Notes: generated from the sequence alone by a model not told the origin. A DNA stretch of 64,000 nt from Natrarchaeobius chitinivorans (GCF_003841505.1 NZ_REGA01000004.1:62001-126000), one strand, 5' to 3'; shown: positions 25,364-34,173, counted from the first letter of the stretch. Made by a program: numbers and translations.

Positions 25364-26276
25364 AGGGTTCCTCAGGTGCGATCCAGGTCGTCGATTTGTA
25401 ATCGATTCGGTGATTTTCGTACTCGAGAGTGACGTTAGATGAGTAAATCCCTGGGTGCGTCTCGAAATCGTTCGACCCCGCTAAACTGGTATCGTCGACG
25501 ATAAAGCGGTATCCCCCCTCGATTTCGCTCCCGTTTTCGTAGGAGATACTGTCGTACGGCGCTTCCAGGTCGCCACCAAAGATCACAGCCTCACAGAACT
25601 CCCCGTCGACGGTTGCAGTGGCGAAGTCGATAGCTTCTGGGTTCGTCGTTTCACAGTCTTCGATTTCGACACCGTTCTGTTGGGCCTGAACGCCACTATC
25701 GTACACAGCCATTTCCCACACGTCGGTGCCGTCCGAGACGACGAGTCGAAACGCGTCGTCTGGATCGCTTTCCGCGATAGTATCGATTTCCATCTCGAAG
25801 CTCCGAACGCGGACGTCGTTCTGAGCGAGCTCCCAATCGCCATCCCCATCGTCGTTTTCGAAGCTGCCTCCACTTTGTTCAATCTGAGTTCCCGTCTCGA
25901 TGGTATCGACTGAAACTGTGCTATAGTCCCCATCTCGAAGCCCGTGTTGTCTCGCCTGCCCATCCCACTCGTCGATCACTGCCTCGAACTCGTCCGTAAG
26001 GTCACTATGGGGGTCACTCGGATCGGCGTCTCGATTGAGACGACGTATCGTTTCCTCGCTGGCGTCGTGTAGCGATGTTTCGAATTCGATGACGTCACCA
26101 CCACCGACACTTGCACCTCTGGAGCCAAGGTTCTCGGCGTAGATGACGCTGTTCAACAGGACAGCTAACAGCACGAACGTGACTGCGAGTAACAATCCGG
26201 CGACGAGGAGTAACTGCCCGCGCCTGGAGGAATCTGGCTTTCGCTGGCTCTCTGTGAGTATCGTTACATCCGCCAT
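25356..26276 (-). CDS. Pilin-like protein (DUF7261 family)
   Basis: The 306-residue protein has SSRRGQLLLVAGLLLAVTFV near residue 17, a single hydrophobic helix followed by LNSVIYAENLGSRGA, the DUF7261 pattern. A long extracellular acidic domain with two cysteines (about 220 and 240) follows. The RGQ before the helix resembles the processing site of class III signal peptides. It overlaps the upstream DUF7288 gene by 13 nt. Confidence 0.82.
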   Translation of the reverse strand: MADVTILTESQRKPDSSRRGQLLLVAGLLLAVTFVLLAVLLNSVIYAENLGSRGASVGGGDVIEFETSLHDASEETIRRLNRDADPSDPHSDLTDEFEAVIDEWDGQARQHGLRDGDYSTVSVDTIETGTQIEQSGGSFENDDGDGDWELAQNDVRVRSFEMEIDTIAESDPDDAFRLVVSDGTDVWEMAVYDSGVQAQQNGVEIEDCETTNPEAIDFATATVDGEFCEAVIFGGDLEAPYDSISYENGSEIEGGYRFIVDDTSLAGSNDFETHPGIYSSNVTLEYENHRIDYKSTTWIAPEEPYD

Positions 26277-26872
26277 ATGATCAACTCGATTTCGACGACG
26301 TTGTACAGTTTTCCATCACTCTCGTTTGGTACGTCGAACTCGTCTTCTTTCTCGACCAGTTTCGTCCCGGAGTTTCGAATCTCTCCGCCGTCGTACTCGG
26401 TGAACTCGTCGTTTTCATAGAGGGTAAGCGTCTGTGTCGAAACGACCGAGTGATCGCTTGGTTTCCCTTGTTTGATGAGTTCAAAACTGTACACCTCCCC
26501 GTCGTCGATGTAGTTGACGTTTAAATTAAACGCAATCCCGCGGTCGGTCAGCGCCCGCTCTAATTCGGTTGCCAACTGCAATTCTTCGGGGAAATTGTGG
26601 TTGTACACCCCATCCGCGTTCGTACCGGGGTAGGCGTTCTCGGTATAATCCCAATACAAGACTGCGGATTTCAGTGATCCGTTCTCGGCAGTCGCTTTGA
26701 GCAGATCGTCGCCAACGGCTTGTTGCTGATTCTGAATGTGCTGGCTCGAGGTGCTTTCGGTCATCGGAGTCACAGCGGACGCCTGGAGTGCAAAGAGGAG
26801 ACTCAGCACGAGGAAAATTGCAGCTAAAATCCCCTCCAGAGTATGGATCTGTCCTCGGTCTCCGGTTACCAT
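26264..26872 (-). CDS. Pilin-like protein (DUF7288 family)
   Basis: The 202-residue protein begins MVTGDRGQIHTLEGILAAIF and continues with a helix to about residue 30, then ASAVTPMTESTSSQHIQNQQ, a string typical of DUF7288. The remainder is a mixed extracellular domain. Probably cotranscribed with its neighbours (7-nt overlap upstream and 13 nt downstream). Confidence 0.83.
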   Translation of the reverse strand: MVTGDRGQIHTLEGILAAIFLVLSLLFALQASAVTPMTESTSSQHIQNQQQAVGDDLLKATAENGSLKSAVLYWDYTENAYPGTNADGVYNHNFPEELQLATELERALTDRGIAFNLNVNYIDDGEVYSFELIKQGKPSDHSVVSTQTLTLYENDEFTEYDGGEIRNSGTKLVEKEDEFDVPNESDGKLYNVVEIELIIWRM

Positions 26873-27300
26873 ACGCGCACCTCCAACCAGTGTGTTTCAC
26901 CGTCGATCGACACTATCCGGTGAGTGACCGTGACCTGGCCCCTCTCTTCGGGGTAGGCTTCTCCTGCCGAGTATACGAGGTCTGTCGACTGCGTCTCCTT
27001 GACGGAGATATTGATCCTGTCCAGGTCGGACTGCCCAATCGCGGTAGCAATCTCGTCGTCAGGCTGTTCGAAGAATTCGGTATCGAGCTCGGCAGACGAT
27101 GGGGAGACGACGGCTTTCGAACCGGATAAGTCGTCGGCAATTCGATCAGCGGTGATCGGGTTGGCCGCTTGCCCTGTACTGAACGGACTAATCAATCCAG
27201 GTGCCATCGCGAAAACGAACATCACTGCCATGATGAGAATTGAAAATCCCAGGACGAAATCGAGTTGCGTCTGGCCCCTGTCGTTTTGTTCACCCATCAT
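26866..27300 (-). CDS. Pilin-like protein (DUF7287 family)
   Basis: The 144-residue protein begins MMGEQNDRGQTQLDFVLGFS, with RGQTQLDF before a helix, then APGLISPFSTGQAANPITADR, matching DUF7287. It is the first gene of the operon; a TATA box ATTTATAC (minus strand, 27346-27353) gives a leader of about 23 nt. The frame is open to a TTG at 27312. In related genomes these families follow a pilus ATPase and a TadC-like gene, which are not found here. Confidence 0.83.
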   Translation of the reverse strand: MMGEQNDRGQTQLDFVLGFSILIMAVMFVFAMAPGLISPFSTGQAANPITADRIADDLSGSKAVVSPSSAELDTEFFEQPDDEIATAIGQSDLDRINISVKETQSTDLVYSAGEAYPEERGQVTVTHRIVSIDGETHWLEVRVW

Positions 27301-27345
27301 GTTCACCAGCAATTACCGTCGTCTTCCCCATACATTATTTTCCGA

Positions 27346-27421
27346 GTATAAATCGTTTTCACATAAATGTCAGAAGATTCTACACTTTTGGCCGCATTTC
27401 TTACACTTTTCTAATCAGAAG
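27346..27421 (-). promoter_or_regulatory. Pilin operon promoter with paired 9-mer repeats
   Basis: The TATA box ATTTATAC (minus strand) lies at 27346-27353. Farther upstream TACACTTTT occurs twice (27381-27389 and 27402-27410), 21 bp apart, which is two helix turns, and the pair is flanked by CAGAAG at 27371 and 27416. The layout suggests a dimeric activator site; the factor is unknown. Confidence 0.4.
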
Positions 27422-27534
27422 GGAGTAAACATATGGTGTTTTTTGTAGATCACCAATCGAGTTCGTCTACCGCAGTGGCGATCCAAACCTGAACGGATGG
27501 CTAAATCCTCGTGTGCGGGTCGGTTTGCCCCATC

Positions 27535-27618
27535 ATGCGGATTACTGTGACGATTTTCCGGCGCAACCGCCGCCCGGGTCGCGGTTGCGCCGGAAATGAC
27601 TTACAGTAAACCGTATCA
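27535..27618. repeat. Dispersed palindrome family A, copy 5
   Basis: The inner arms TTTCCGGCGCAACCG and CGGTTGCGCCGGAAA are perfectly complementary over 15 bp around CCGCCCGGGTCG; the outer ends are ATGCGGATTACTGT and TTACAGTAAACCGTATCA. It is the most regular hairpin of the family in this window. Apart from it and the pilin promoter, the gap 27301-27727 shows no gene. Confidence 0.9.
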
Positions 27619-27727
27619 GTCGACGTCCGGAACGGGAGTGATGTAATCGGGTTCGAAATCGGGGAGATGTCGTACGAAGAACCGAACCGGCACTTGGGAG
27701 ACCTCTGATAGTAGTCGCTGTCCGTTG

Positions 27728-28618
27728 CTATCGGCCTTTTCCGCCCGTCCGAAGGAAATGAAAGATGTACGTTTGGGCGTAGCCCGCGTGCTCCTCGCCC
27801 AGCCGCTCCCTGATCGCCCGCGAGGTGGCGGCGTACGATCCGCAGTCGCAATCGGGGTAGTACTCCTCGATCGCGGATTTGATCCACGTATCGAGGGGAA
27901 CCGCCTCGTCGAATCCCAGCGAGAACAACAACACGCAGTCGGCGACTTTCTCGCCGACGCCGACGAACTGCATCAAGTGCTCTCGAGCCGCCTCGTACTC
28001 GAGGTCCCGGGCCGCCTCGGGGTGTGCCTCGCCGTCGGCGACCATCCGTGCCGTCCGGACGACGTAAGGAGCGCGATAGCCGAGGCCGAGTTCTCGCAAC
28101 TCGGCTTCCGTCGCCGTCGCGAGCTGGTCCGGCGTCGGAAACGCGTGGTAGGTTCGACCGTCGAACGCGATCTCGTCGCCGTACTCGCGGGCGAGCGTCG
28201 AGACCATCCCGTGAATCCGATCGACGCGCATCTGGGCCGAACAGATGAAGGCGATCAGCGTTCCGAACGGCGGGTCGTCGACCAGCCGCAGGCCTCGGTG
28301 TGTCTCGTACGCCTCACCGAGCAGCGGATCGTTCGGTGCGGCCGCGACGATCGCCTCGAGGTCGTCCTCGAGCCGAAGGAGTCGCCGAACCGTCGCCTCC
28401 GCGTCGACGCTCGACTCCCACTCGAGAATCCCGTCCCGAGAGCGGACCCTGATCACTTCGCCGTCGACGACGGTGACGTACCACGCAGCCGGCGCTCGGT
28501 CGCCGCCGTACATCTCGCCGTCCTCGCGCCGCCAGAGGTAGCTCTGGCCGCTCTCGAGGGTTAGATACAGGTCGAACCCGCCCGACAGATCACCGACAGG
28601 GATCGTCCCCGACTCCAT
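27728..28618 (-). CDS. ogg: 8-oxoguanine DNA glycosylase (OGG-like)
   Basis: The 296-residue HhH-GPD enzyme removes oxidised guanine and can nick the abasic site. The HhH hairpin FVGVGEKVADCVLLFSLG holds the catalytic lysine K224, and D243 in AVPLDTWIK is the conserved aspartate. The N-terminal LTLESGQSYLWRRED block and the FICSAQMRVDRI segment are OGG1-type. Length and layout match archaeal OGG1 homologues. It is separated from the pilin operon by a family A palindrome. Confidence 0.92.
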   Translation of the reverse strand: MESGTIPVGDLSGGFDLYLTLESGQSYLWRREDGEMYGGDRAPAAWYVTVVDGEVIRVRSRDGILEWESSVDAEATVRRLLRLEDDLEAIVAAAPNDPLLGEAYETHRGLRLVDDPPFGTLIAFICSAQMRVDRIHGMVSTLAREYGDEIAFDGRTYHAFPTPDQLATATEAELRELGLGYRAPYVVRTARMVADGEAHPEAARDLEYEAAREHLMQFVGVGEKVADCVLLFSLGFDEAVPLDTWIKSAIEEYYPDCDCGSYAATSRAIRERLGEEHAGYAQTYIFHFLRTGGKGR

Positions 28619-28691
28619 TGGTGGGCCCTACGTGGCGGACGGCTTGGGGCTTTCGAATTCGCCGAAATCGACCGTCCGAGCGCCGGCTCGA

Positions 28692-29324
28692 TCACCAGAA
28701 CCCGAAGACGAGGAAGAAGCCGGCGAGTAACACGATACTCAGACCGAATACGACGCCGAAGATGCCCTTGTTCCACTCGAGAACCGTCTTTCCGTCGAGC
28801 GGGCCGAACGGAATCATGTTGAAGGCTGCCAGAAACAGGTTTATCAGGACGCCCATGTGGCCGATGAGACCGAGGTAGCCGCCGAAAAGCATCATCGGAA
28901 AGAACAACACCGCGAGCAGGTGGTTCGTCACCGGGCCCGCGAGCGCGATCATGGCGTTTTCGCGCTTGGTGATCCGGCCCCGGTGGTAGACGGCTCCCGG
29001 CGCGGCAAAGAGGAAGCCGACGAGAGCGCTCATAACCGCGAGAAACAGCATCTGGTAGTCCGCCCGGAACTCGGCGATCTGGCCGTACTCGATCGCGACC
29101 ACTTTGTGTGCTAACTCGTGTAACAGGAACGCGACGCCGACCGTCACGAAGCTCAGCCCGACCATCGTGAGGAAGGCTCCGATCCCGATGTCGAACCGGT
29201 GGATCGGTGCCATCAACAGGGCGAACGCGACGCTCAACACGACCCAGGCGACCGCGAGGTCGAACAGTTCCTTCTCGCTGAAGCTGAGTTCGGGATCGGG
29301 CTGGCGGCCGACCTGAACGCTCAC
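28692..29324 (-). CDS. Site-2-protease-like M50 family membrane protein
   Basis: The 210-residue integral membrane protein has about six helices. The zinc motif HELAH (H69, E70, H73) lies in helix 2, and NMIPFGPLDGKTVL near residue 170 holds the third ligand, an aspartate. It resembles S2P/M50 metalloproteases that cut within membranes; its substrate is unknown. The start overlaps the stop of the TraB-family gene by 4 nt, so the two are cotranscribed. Confidence 0.88.
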   Translation of the reverse strand: MSVQVGRQPDPELSFSEKELFDLAVAWVVLSVAFALLMAPIHRFDIGIGAFLTMVGLSFVTVGVAFLLHELAHKVVAIEYGQIAEFRADYQMLFLAVMSALVGFLFAAPGAVYHRGRITKRENAMIALAGPVTNHLLAVLFFPMMLFGGYLGLIGHMGVLINLFLAAFNMIPFGPLDGKTVLEWNKGIFGVVFGLSIVLLAGFFLVFGFW

Positions 29325-31099
29325 GTGATCACCTCACGGATCAACTCGAGGCTGTTTTCGGCGCCGCTGAACAGCTCGCCCATGAGGGCATCGACGCCGC
29401 CGACCTCCTGACCGAGCCAGGGAACGACGACGATGAAGAACAGAAACGTCGCGATTATGCTGCCGATGTTGGTGAACGCGACGATCATGATGAGCCGGAA
29501 CAGCGGCACGTTAAACATATCCTCGACGGCTTCGCTGACGGGGCGCTGGGTATCGTTGATGATCTCGTTTAGCGTCTGAATGTCGCGAACGTTGACCGGT
29601 CGGTATTTGAGTTCGACGTAGCCGACGAACCAGCCGGGAGCAAGCAGGGGATTGATACTGGTCAACCAGGCGACCGAGCCGCCGACGCCCGCGCTGGTCC
29701 AGCGTGCGCCTGCCAGTCGGGCGAGCGTGAACGCGAAGACGCCGTTGAACAGGAACCAGGCTCCGAAAAGTTGCAACAGGAGGACGTTCTGGACGCCCGC
29801 CATGATCAACAGGAAGAAAAAGCCGAAGAAGCCGAGCATCACGAGGTATCCGAAGATCTTCACGGGCGAGAATCGCCGACTCGAGGCGGTCCCGGTCAGC
29901 GATTCCATCGGCGGAAGCTGATCGGGGTTTCGGAGATACCGTTCGATGCCGGCCTTGTGTCCTGCCCCGACGACTGCCAGTACGTCGTATCCCTGCACAC
30001 GTAACTGGTGGAGGTTGTGCGCGATGTAGGCGTCGCGCTCGTCGATCAGGGCGTTCGCACCGCGGGGGCTGAACTGCCGGAACTCCTCCATCATCGCGGC
30101 GACGACGTCGCCGTCGGTCATCTCTTCGATGTCGATTTCCTCGACGTCCTCGACGTCGCCGCTCAACGCGTCGAGAACGAGGCCGAGCGCCGCGCCGACG
30201 ACGACGCCAACGCCCAGACCGGCGACCACGCCCGTCGTCCCGCGAATCGAGTAGATGCCGGCGTTCTCGAATCGACCCGCCGAGAGCGGACCGACGAACG
30301 TCTCCGTCGCGACGAGAGCGAGACAGCCAACAATCCCGACGGCCACGCCGGCGAGAATCCGCATCGAGAAGCCATTCAACAGGCCACCGGTGTAGTTCTC
30401 CGCCGACTCGAGCGAGGGAAGAAACAGCAATCCGAGAAAGCCACCGAGCAGGATGCCGAGGCCACCGGCACCGACGTACTGGAGCGTCGCCTGTTCGGTG
30501 ATACCGAGCAAGAGAAGATCACCGTAGCCCAGGAGAGGTGCCAAGAAGACGGCGAACGCGATACCGACCAGCGCCCCGGCGACCGCCCCGAAGGCAAGTC
30601 CGACCGTCCGCGGAGCGGTGATACCGAGGGCGAGTCCGCCGACCATCTTCAGCTTCTCGGTGACCGAAAGGCGTCGCCAGAACCGCTGGATCGTTACCTG
30701 GATGTCCCTGTCGACGAGTGCGACGCCGCTTCCGTTTCGTTCGGCTGCCTCGATCGCCGCACGCATGTCGGCACCGGGTTCGATGTCGAACTTCTCGCCG
30801 AGACGCGACTGTACGTACGACAGCATCCAGTAGGCCAGAAACTGAAAGACGGTGTTTCCCGAGAGAATATCTTTCGCCTCGATGTCGTCCGGAGCACCGC
30901 CTTGCATCTGGCGGTACCGACCCTCGTCGAGTTCGACGGCGACCACGTCGGGTTTCTCCCGGTCGACGACCTCGTGTACTTCGTCGACGCTCGCCTGCGA
31001 GACGTGTGCCGTCCCGAGGACCTCGACCGATCCTTCCCCCTCCCCGCTCGCGGCTGGTTCGGGAGGGGACGGCACGTCGGCGTCGCCTGCATCGCTCAT
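29321..31099 (-). CDS. TraB/PrgY-domain membrane protein
   Basis: The 592-residue protein has an N-terminal TraB domain with VEVLGTAHVSQASVDEVHEV (about 27-46), EKPDVVAVELDEGRYRQM, and later DERDAYIAHNLHQLRVQGYDVLAVVGAGHKAGIERYL split by membrane segments. There are about eight helices. PrgY/TraB relatives block peptide pheromones in bacteria; in archaea the role is unknown. The ATG at 31099 is preferred over an earlier in-frame start because it follows the normal acidic N-terminus. Confidence 0.9.
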   Translation of the reverse strand: MSDAGDADVPSPPEPAASGEGEGSVEVLGTAHVSQASVDEVHEVVDREKPDVVAVELDEGRYRQMQGGAPDDIEAKDILSGNTVFQFLAYWMLSYVQSRLGEKFDIEPGADMRAAIEAAERNGSGVALVDRDIQVTIQRFWRRLSVTEKLKMVGGLALGITAPRTVGLAFGAVAGALVGIAFAVFLAPLLGYGDLLLLGITEQATLQYVGAGGLGILLGGFLGLLFLPSLESAENYTGGLLNGFSMRILAGVAVGIVGCLALVATETFVGPLSAGRFENAGIYSIRGTTGVVAGLGVGVVVGAALGLVLDALSGDVEDVEEIDIEEMTDGDVVAAMMEEFRQFSPRGANALIDERDAYIAHNLHQLRVQGYDVLAVVGAGHKAGIERYLRNPDQLPPMESLTGTASSRRFSPVKIFGYLVMLGFFGFFFLLIMAGVQNVLLLQLFGAWFLFNGVFAFTLARLAGARWTSAGVGGSVAWLTSINPLLAPGWFVGYVELKYRPVNVRDIQTLNEIINDTQRPVSEAVEDMFNVPLFRLIMIVAFTNIGSIIATFLFFIVVVPWLGQEVGGVDALMGELFSGAENSLELIREVIT

Positions 31100-31227
31100 T
31101 GGGGGACACACTCGGCCACGACTTTTACCAGTATCGAACTCTCCGGTCGAGCGATGGGCACCGGAGGAACCCCGCATCTGTCCGATCTGACGACAAGACT
31201 CTTCGTCGTCGTGGCGAAACGGAAACC

Positions 31228-31674
31228 ATGACGGACCTCATGGAGACGCTCATCGAGAACCGGGAGATGGTCCAGCCGAACCACGCGAACGTACTCGAGG
31301 TCGCCCACGGCGGACACGTGATGAAGTGGATGGACGAGGTGGGGGCGATGTCGGCGATGCGGTTTGCGGGCGAGACCTGCGTGACCGCCCACGTCAACCG
31401 GATGGACTTCGAACGGCCGATTCCGATCGGCGACACCGCCTACATCACGGCCTACGTCTACGAGGCAGGGACCTCGAGCGTGAAGGTCCGTCTCGTCGCC
31501 GAACGAGAGGACCTCCGGACTCGAGAGCGCGAAAAGACCACCGAATCCTACTTCGTCTACGTCGCGATCGACGAGGACAACACTCCGACTCAGGTACCGG
31601 AACTGACCGTCGACACCGACGAGGAAGAACGGCTTCGACGCATCGCCCTCGAGGGAGAAAACGGTGACCGGTGA
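31228..31674 (+). CDS. Acyl-CoA thioesterase (hot-dog fold, YciA-like)
   Basis: The 148-residue protein is a hot-dog fold thioesterase: ANVLEVAHGGHVMKWMDEVGAMSAMRFAG carries the conserved segment before the active Asp/Glu, followed by THVNRM-like AHVNRMDFERPIPIGDTA. It hydrolyses acyl-CoA esters; chain length preference is unknown. Homology begins at 31228, so a longer open frame upstream is ignored. It is divergent from the TraB gene. Confidence 0.9.
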   Translation: MTDLMETLIENREMVQPNHANVLEVAHGGHVMKWMDEVGAMSAMRFAGETCVTAHVNRMDFERPIPIGDTAYITAYVYEAGTSSVKVRLVAEREDLRTREREKTTESYFVYVAIDEDNTPTQVPELTVDTDEEERLRRIALEGENGDR

Positions 31675-31745
31675 GCACCGCTTCGACCGTCGGCTGATGG
31701 GTCAAATCGACCCGCACACCAGGATTTCGATCGATCGAATCGAAC

Positions 31746-32528
31746 TCACTCGAGCAGCGTCTCGACCTCGGCGAGGGAGTCGAGGACGTGATCGGGTTCG
31801 ACGTCGGACGACTCGATGTCTTCTCTGGCGGTGATTCCCGTCAGGACGACCGCCGTCTCCATCCCCGCGTTCGCCCCGAGTGCGACGTCCGTTCCGAGGC
31901 GGTCACCGACGACCAGCGTCTTCTCCGGGCTCCCCTCGAGACGGTCCATCGCGGCGGTCGCGGCGATCGACGACGGCTTGCCGAGGATTGCGTCCGGGTC
32001 GCGCCCGGCGGCGGCGGTCATGGCCGCGAGGATCGATCCAGTGCCCGGAATCGCTCCGTCGTCGACGGGGATCGTCACGTCGGGATCCGTGCCGTAGAAG
32101 GGCACCCCGTCCGAAAGCGCATCGAGCGACGCCGACAGCGTATCGTAACTGAACTCGTCGTCGAACGATCCGAGGACGACGTCTGCGCGCTCCGGATCGG
32201 TCGTCAGCTCGACGCCCGCAGTCTCGAGGATCGACTCCAGTCGGTCGCCGCCGACGACGAACACCCGGTCGTCCGGGTGGGTGTCGGCGAGATACGCCGC
32301 GGAGACCGTCGCCGAGGTAAGCACTCGCTCGGCGTCGACCTCGATACCGTGTGGCTCGAGTTTTCGGCCGTAGTGGTCGGCCCCGCGCGTCGGGTTGTTC
32401 GAAAACAGCAGTCTGGCACAGCCCGCGTCGTCGAGCGCCGCCAGTCCGTCCGTCGCACCGGGAATCAACGTCTCGCCCCGGACGATCGTCCCGTCGACGT
32501 CGAGAATCGCCGCCTCGTACTCTGTCAT
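31746..32528 (-). CDS. HAD-superfamily NagD-like phosphatase
   Basis: The 260-residue protein has HAD motif I LDVDGTIVRG (residues 9-18), motif II LLFSNNPTRG (40-49) and motif IV VVGDRLGTDVALGANAG (about 213-229), with the C2-type cap of the NagD/phosphoglycolate phosphatase group. The substrate is uncertain. It follows the thioesterase gene on the opposite strand, with a 71-nt gap. Confidence 0.9.
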   Translation of the reverse strand: MTEYEAAILDVDGTIVRGETLIPGATDGLAALDDAGCARLLFSNNPTRGADHYGRKLEPHGIEVDAERVLTSATVSAAYLADTHPDDRVFVVGGDRLESILETAGVELTTDPERADVVLGSFDDEFSYDTLSASLDALSDGVPFYGTDPDVTIPVDDGAIPGTGSILAAMTAAAGRDPDAILGKPSSIAATAAMDRLEGSPEKTLVVGDRLGTDVALGANAGMETAVVLTGITAREDIESSDVEPDHVLDSLAEVETLLE

Positions 32529-32594
32529 CGATCGCTCTAGGGTCGGCGGCCGATTGAGTGTTCGGTTCGCGGTCGCATCCGTGGCCGTACCAAC

Positions 32595-32969
32595 TCAATC
32601 CGACCGCTCGAGTTCGAGCTCCTCGGTCTCCAGGCCCGCGCGTTCGGCCCGTTCGTTGGCGTCGATCAGCCGCTCGAGTTTCGCCTCGAATTCCGCCTCC
32701 GAGAGTTCGCCGGCGGCGTATCGGTCCTGCAGCTTCGTCACCGGACCTCGCGTATCGACCGCATCGGGTGGCGGGTCCGGAGTCGTAGTCGTCCGTTGGG
32801 TGAGATACCAGACGAGGAAGAAACTGGCCACGAACAGCGCGGTGATCGCGATCGCGTACAGCGGGCCGGCCAGCAACAACACGAAGATGATCACCACGTC
32901 CGCCAGCACGAACTTGAGGACGAACAGCTCGACGAGGCTGTAGCCGCCGTCGTCGTCCTCGCTACCCAT
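32595..32969 (-). CDS. SHOCT-domain membrane protein
   Basis: The 124-residue protein has two predicted membrane helices (about 13-37 and 38-57), a flexible TTTTPDPPPDAVD linker and a C-terminal SHOCT-like helical motif LQDRYAAGELSEAEFEAKLE. SHOCT domains are short oligomerisation motifs found at the ends of many small membrane proteins. A longer upstream frame to 33080 is rejected since MGSEDDDGGYS is the natural start. Confidence 0.75.
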   Translation of the reverse strand: MGSEDDDGGYSLVELFVLKFVLADVVIIFVLLLAGPLYAIAITALFVASFFLVWYLTQRTTTTPDPPPDAVDTRGPVTKLQDRYAAGELSEAEFEAKLERLIDANERAERAGLETEELELERSD

Positions 32970-33097
32970 ACCTCGATCGACGACCTCGTGACGAATAACT
33001 GTAGGGACCGGGGCGGTCAGTCTCCGTCGAATCGGTCGGCGACGACTCCGGCCGGCGAGGTGGGAATTCTTATCCGCCAACCGGACGTAGCGCCGGT

Positions 33098-33568
33098 ATG
33101 GGACTCGAGGCCGATCTCCCCGACCCGCCGGAACTGGAGTTCGTCGATCCGAACGAGTACGAGGACGCCACTATCAGCGCCGATGGGGCCGCAGAAATCG
33201 ATTACCGACGCGAGGAACTCCAGGCGTTTCTCGAGGACGGTGCCTGGGACGACGCTCTCGAGGAGTGGCTCGCAGACACGGATCTCGACGAGCGCGAGTA
33301 CGAGATCGCCCGCGATCTCGACCTGTTCGCGGAGTTCGACTTTTTTTGGGACGACTTCGCCGACCGCGTCGGCTATCACGCCCCCGGCATTCCGGAAGAC
33401 TGGCAGACACGGGAGTATCACCCCGAACTCGACACGTGGGGGACCGTCTCGTCGATCAACGCCGAACTGACCGAGTTCGGGCAGATCGTCTCGGTCGTCC
33501 TCAAAGAGGAGTACATCGACTGGGAAGCGGAGTACGAACCGCCCGAGGACCTCCCTGATTTCGAGTGA
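33098..33568 (+). CDS. Acidic haloarchaeal protein of unknown function
   Basis: The 156-residue protein is extremely acidic (for example DPPELEFVDPNEYEDA), with no cysteine, no membrane helix and a central aromatic-rich motif FAEFDFFWDDFADRVGYHAP. I do not recognise the family. It stands alone and ends shortly before a family B palindrome. Confidence 0.7.
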   Translation: MGLEADLPDPPELEFVDPNEYEDATISADGAAEIDYRREELQAFLEDGAWDDALEEWLADTDLDEREYEIARDLDLFAEFDFFWDDFADRVGYHAPGIPEDWQTREYHPELDTWGTVSSINAELTEFGQIVSVVLKEEYIDWEAEYEPPEDLPDFE

Positions 33569-33632
33569 TACACGGCGCGGTCGCGGTTCCATCTCGGCGA
33601 GAAATCGACCGGTCCGAACGCAACCGGTTATC

Positions 33633-33723
33633 GTAACAACTGAAACGATTTGCGCACTGATCGAACGGCTATCGAGCGATCAGGTGTGCATTGACTTCCA
33701 GTGGCTACCATAGTGGCTACTAT
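33633..33723. repeat. Dispersed palindrome family B, copy 2
   Basis: GTAACAACTGAAACGATTTG and the right end TTCCAGTGGCTACCATAG are inverted; the middle ATCGAACGGCTATCGAGCGAT is a diverged stem. The right end is followed by a second GTGGCTACTAT, an internal duplication of the terminus. It lies between the acidic protein gene and the small zinc-finger gene. Confidence 0.75.
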
Positions 33724-33725
33724 CG

Positions 33726-33908
33726 CTACCCAGACCACTCGCCCGCGAGGTCTCCGGCGACGTTCTCTCGCCAGTGTTCGAATCCGCGTTCGCAATCGTC
33801 GCTCTCTCGAATGTGATCGATGAACCCGGCACCTGGCGACTGGAGTTCGTCCCCACAGAAGGGACAGATTACGGGGTCGGACCAGTTCATCGTCGTCGTT
33901 GCTGTCAT
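33726..33908 (-). CDS. Small zinc-finger protein (DUF7501-like)
   Basis: The 60-residue protein contains CPFCGDELQSPGAGFIDHI followed by DDCERGFEHWRENV: one CxxC pair and an HxxxxxxC pair that together could bind one zinc. It matches a haloarchaeal family I recall as DUF7501. A TATA box TTATATGG (minus strand, about 33931-33938) makes the ATG at 33908 the best leaderless start. Function unknown. Confidence 0.75.
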   Translation of the reverse strand: MTATTTMNWSDPVICPFCGDELQSPGAGFIDHIRESDDCERGFEHWRENVAGDLAGEWSG

Positions 33909-34085
33909 ACCAACGAGTGCCACACCATCCCATATAAGATTATTCGATAAACATCTAGGATACTCCCTATGTGGTATAATGCCATTAATATGGACTCCAG
34001 TCAGATTCGTAGACTGACAGCGGCTGTCGGCGGCGTCGAAAGTCTACTGCCAGCGTGCGTGTGACCCTAAGTGGCGTTGGGAGGG
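33909..34085. other. Non-coding stretch with a possible IS end
   Basis: This stretch has no ORF worth listing. It ends with GTTGGGAGGGTATTATAG, which resembles one end of the 100-bp palindrome at 6878, and runs into a family B palindrome, so an older insertion is likely. Nothing further is recognised. Confidence 0.4.
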
Positions 34086-34173
34086 TATTATAGTGACAAC
34101 TGAAACGAGTTACACACCGATCGCCGATCCGTCCCGCGATCGGGTCGGCAGTGACGTTCAGTGGCTACTATAG
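34086..34173. repeat. Dispersed palindrome family B, copy 3
   Basis: The left end TATTATAGTGACAACTGAA is inverted at the right as TTCAGTGGCTACTATAG. The inner stem is CGATCGCCGATCCG-TCCCGCGATCGG. It is the most complete copy of the family here and defines its two ends. Confidence 0.85.

Noticed and set aside
30008-31231. 407-codon plus-strand frame opposite the TraB-domain gene
   Set aside because: No domain features; it mirrors the real gene on the minus strand.
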